DNA of 36,536 bases, from the NCBI GenBank assembly GCA_027078415.1, contig JALWYX010000071.1:1-36536 (forward strand), given 5' to 3'. The DNA is from Thermoanaerobaculia bacterium. GTDB lineage: Bacteria > Acidobacteriota > Thermoanaerobaculia > JALWYX01. Position numbers and translations under genes: made by a program. Positions 35,251 through 36,536 of this stretch are shown piece by piece (position 1 is the stretch's first letter; the number at the start of each line of letters is the position of its first letter). Under the pieces are notes generated by a model that saw nothing but the letters and a program-made list of their open reading frames with translations, was not told the DNA's origin and ran no database searches.

Positions 35251-36204
35251 ATGAAAATTGTTTTGCTTTTTACCGTTTTTATTTTTAACTCTTGCTTTAA
35301 AGTTGACACGGTTGATAGGAAGACGGAAGAGCGTACTTATAAGAAAGAGGAAAAAAGTGTGGTTAGTAAGCCTAAAGTTGTGGTTACTACTTCTATAATA
35401 TACGATACGGTTTTAAATATAGCTGGTGGTGCAGTAGAACTGACTGCTATTATGCCACCTGGAGTTGATCCTCACATTTATACCCCTACAAAAAGTGATC
35501 TTTTATCTATAGCAAGAGCAGATCTTGTTATATACAATGGCCTTTATCTGGAAGGAAAGATGAGTGAAGTGTTTCTTAAATTGGAAGAGAGGGGTAGAAA
35601 TGTTGTATCGATAGCTAGTTTTATAGATAAAAGTAACTTTATAGAACCTAAGAATTTTCCTGGTCAATACGATCCTCATATATGGATGGATCCTAATATT
35701 TGGTTACTTTCATTTGAAGGGATTGCAAATAAATTAGGGGAGTTAGTGGAGAGTAAAAGAGCTTTTTTTATAGAAAGTGCTAATAATTACAGAAGAAAAG
35801 TTGAGGCTCTTTCTGAAGAGGTAGAAAAGAAAATTTCTACTATCCCAGAAAAACAGCGAGTTCTTATTACTTCTCACGATGCTTTTGAGTATTACGGTAG
35901 ACGATTTGGTATAGAAACTATAGGTATTCAGGGAATTTCAACCGTTACAGAAGCCGGTGTGGGAGATATAAAGAGAATAGTAAATATAATAATAGAGCGT
36001 AACTTAAAAGCGATCTTCTTTGAGACAACTGTGCCAAAAAGGTACGTTGTTTCCGTTATCGAGAGAGTGGGGGCAATGGGCCATTCTCTTAAGATTGGAG
36101 GAGAATTGTTATCAGATTCTTTAGCTCCTAAGGGAAAGCAAGGAGATACTTATATAGGAATGATACGGTATAACACTGATACTATAGTGAACGCTTTAAA
36201 GTAA
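35251..36204 (+). CDS. TroA/ZnuA-type metal ABC transporter substrate-binding lipoprotein
   Basis: A periplasmic metal-binding protein of cluster A-I, delivering Zn, Mn or Fe to an ABC importer. I choose the ATG at 35251 because AGAGGAGG lies 8 bases before it and the protein then starts with a lipoprotein signal ending FNSC (Cys15 lipidated). Predicted metal ligands from this start are His75 (GVDPHIYTP), His143 (YDPHIWMDP), His209 (TSHDAFEYYG) and Asp289 (GGELLSDSL). The third ligand being His rather than Glu places it with TroA/ZnuA rather than the Mn-specific PsaA type. GDTYIGMIRYNTDTIV near the end is also TroA-like. The permease and ATPase genes are not in the window; they may follow downstream. 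Confidence 0.9.
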   Translation: MKIVLLFTVFIFNSCFKVDTVDRKTEERTYKKEEKSVVSKPKVVVTTSIIYDTVLNIAGGAVELTAIMPPGVDPHIYTPTKSDLLSIARADLVIYNGLYLEGKMSEVFLKLEERGRNVVSIASFIDKSNFIEPKNFPGQYDPHIWMDPNIWLLSFEGIANKLGELVESKRAFFIESANNYRRKVEALSEEVEKKISTIPEKQRVLITSHDAFEYYGRRFGIETIGIQGISTVTEAGVGDIKRIVNIIIERNLKAIFFETTVPKRYVVSVIERVGAMGHSLKIGGELLSDSLAPKGKQGDTYIGMIRYNTDTIVNALK

Positions 36205-36536
36205 AAGTAGTGCTGGGTATATGTGCAATATTTGGAGAAAAGTTTTAGCTTGTTTTTCTAGTATAAACTGGTCTACTTTTGTATAACGAGTTTAAAAACT
36301 CCGTTAATAGACAAATTGTGTTACGCTGATTGTTTATATTCTAAAGAAGTTTGTACTTATAGTATTACTTGATTGAAATTGTTGTTTTTATATAGTGCAG
36401 CTGCTTTCCAACTTGTTATAAAAATTTATAAATAACAGTTGGAGAAGGTAAGTTTATTCTAAGGAGTTGATTTCTAAAGAATTTATATCTAGCAGCTTTA
36501 GGTTATATAATACTTTTTATGTGTATAGGTTTATAG
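36205..36536 (+). other. 332-base gap at the window end without a convincing gene
   Basis: Very AT-rich. It contains an inverted repeat at 36408-36442 and an AAGGAG at about 36461-36466, which is directly followed by a TTG and so is too close to act as its ribosome site. A 21-codon frame (36221-36286) has ATG but no ribosome site or recognisable product. A frame open to the window end after 36461 cannot be judged. Confidence 0.6.
36408..36442 (+). repeat. Interrupted inverted repeat downstream of the metal-binding lipoprotein
   Basis: CCAACTTGTTAT (36408-36419) pairs with ATAACAGTTGG (36432-36442), 11 pairs with one bulged T, around a 12-base A/T-only loop. The inner half-sites TGTTAT and ATAACA recall half-sites of Fur-family metal regulators, but the spacing is wider than in known Zur sites. 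Confidence 0.55.

Noticed and set aside
36461-36536. Possible start of another gene at the window end
   Set aside because: AAGGAG touches the TTG directly, no ATG or GTG follows at a usable distance, and too little sequence remains to judge.

Overview
This is a compact, AT-rich bacterial chromosome segment with no phage, insertion-sequence or CRISPR signal. The organism is probably a Gram-negative (diderm) heterotroph: there is a periplasmic amidase, a secreted lytic transglycosylase, a RodZ-like protein, a type IV pilus retraction ATPase, secreted gamma-glutamyltransferase and beta-oxidation genes. I cannot name the lineage. The oversized GreA and the RodZ/J-domain/PP2C cluster recall the former Deltaproteobacteria and spirochaetes. 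The one tRNA is about 65% GC inside an AT-rich window, a mild hint of growth at elevated temperature (inference only).

Layout. 1-1723: the 3' end of a comEC-like competence gene (cut by the window edge) and a convergent MFS transporter overlapping it by 56 bases. 1859-8539: a tight plus-strand operon of lytic transglycosylase, degenerate rubrerythrin-like protein, nuoB, nuoCD fusion, nuoI, korA and korB. 8628-11237: leucine dehydrogenase and a PilT ATPase with an unusual coiled-coil tail. 11220-15783: a CCA-adding-type nucleotidyltransferase diverging from gatC, gatA and a periplasmic amidase. 15798-17840: an oversized GreA. 17932-21925: five plus-strand genes, two paralogous helical-repeat proteins around a RodZ-like membrane protein, then a J-domain/TPR protein and a PP2C phosphatase.

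21958-26149: the biotin operon bioB-bioA-bioD-bioF on the minus strand, with tRNA-Pro(CGG) 23 bases upstream on the same strand. 26239-30179: long-chain acyl-CoA synthetase and the bifunctional enoyl-CoA hydratase/3-hydroxyacyl-CoA dehydrogenase. 30188-33591: minus-strand gamma-glutamyltransferase, RNase D and a secreted protein of unknown function. 33637-36204: a BioF2/FemAB-like acyltransferase and a TroA-type metal-binding lipoprotein. Only two stretches longer than 300 bases lack a gene, on either side of the metal-binding protein; each carries an inverted repeat.

How the genes may work together. The 2-oxoacid:ferredoxin oxidoreductase (korAB) lies directly behind three peripheral-arm subunits of complex I, without the NADH-dehydrogenase subunits NuoE, NuoF and NuoG. 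This suggests that ferredoxin reduced by KorAB feeds electrons to complex I. The most attractive candidates for undescribed biology are this Nuo/Kor module with its ligand-poor rubrerythrin-like protein, and the repeat-protein/RodZ/J-domain/PP2C cluster.
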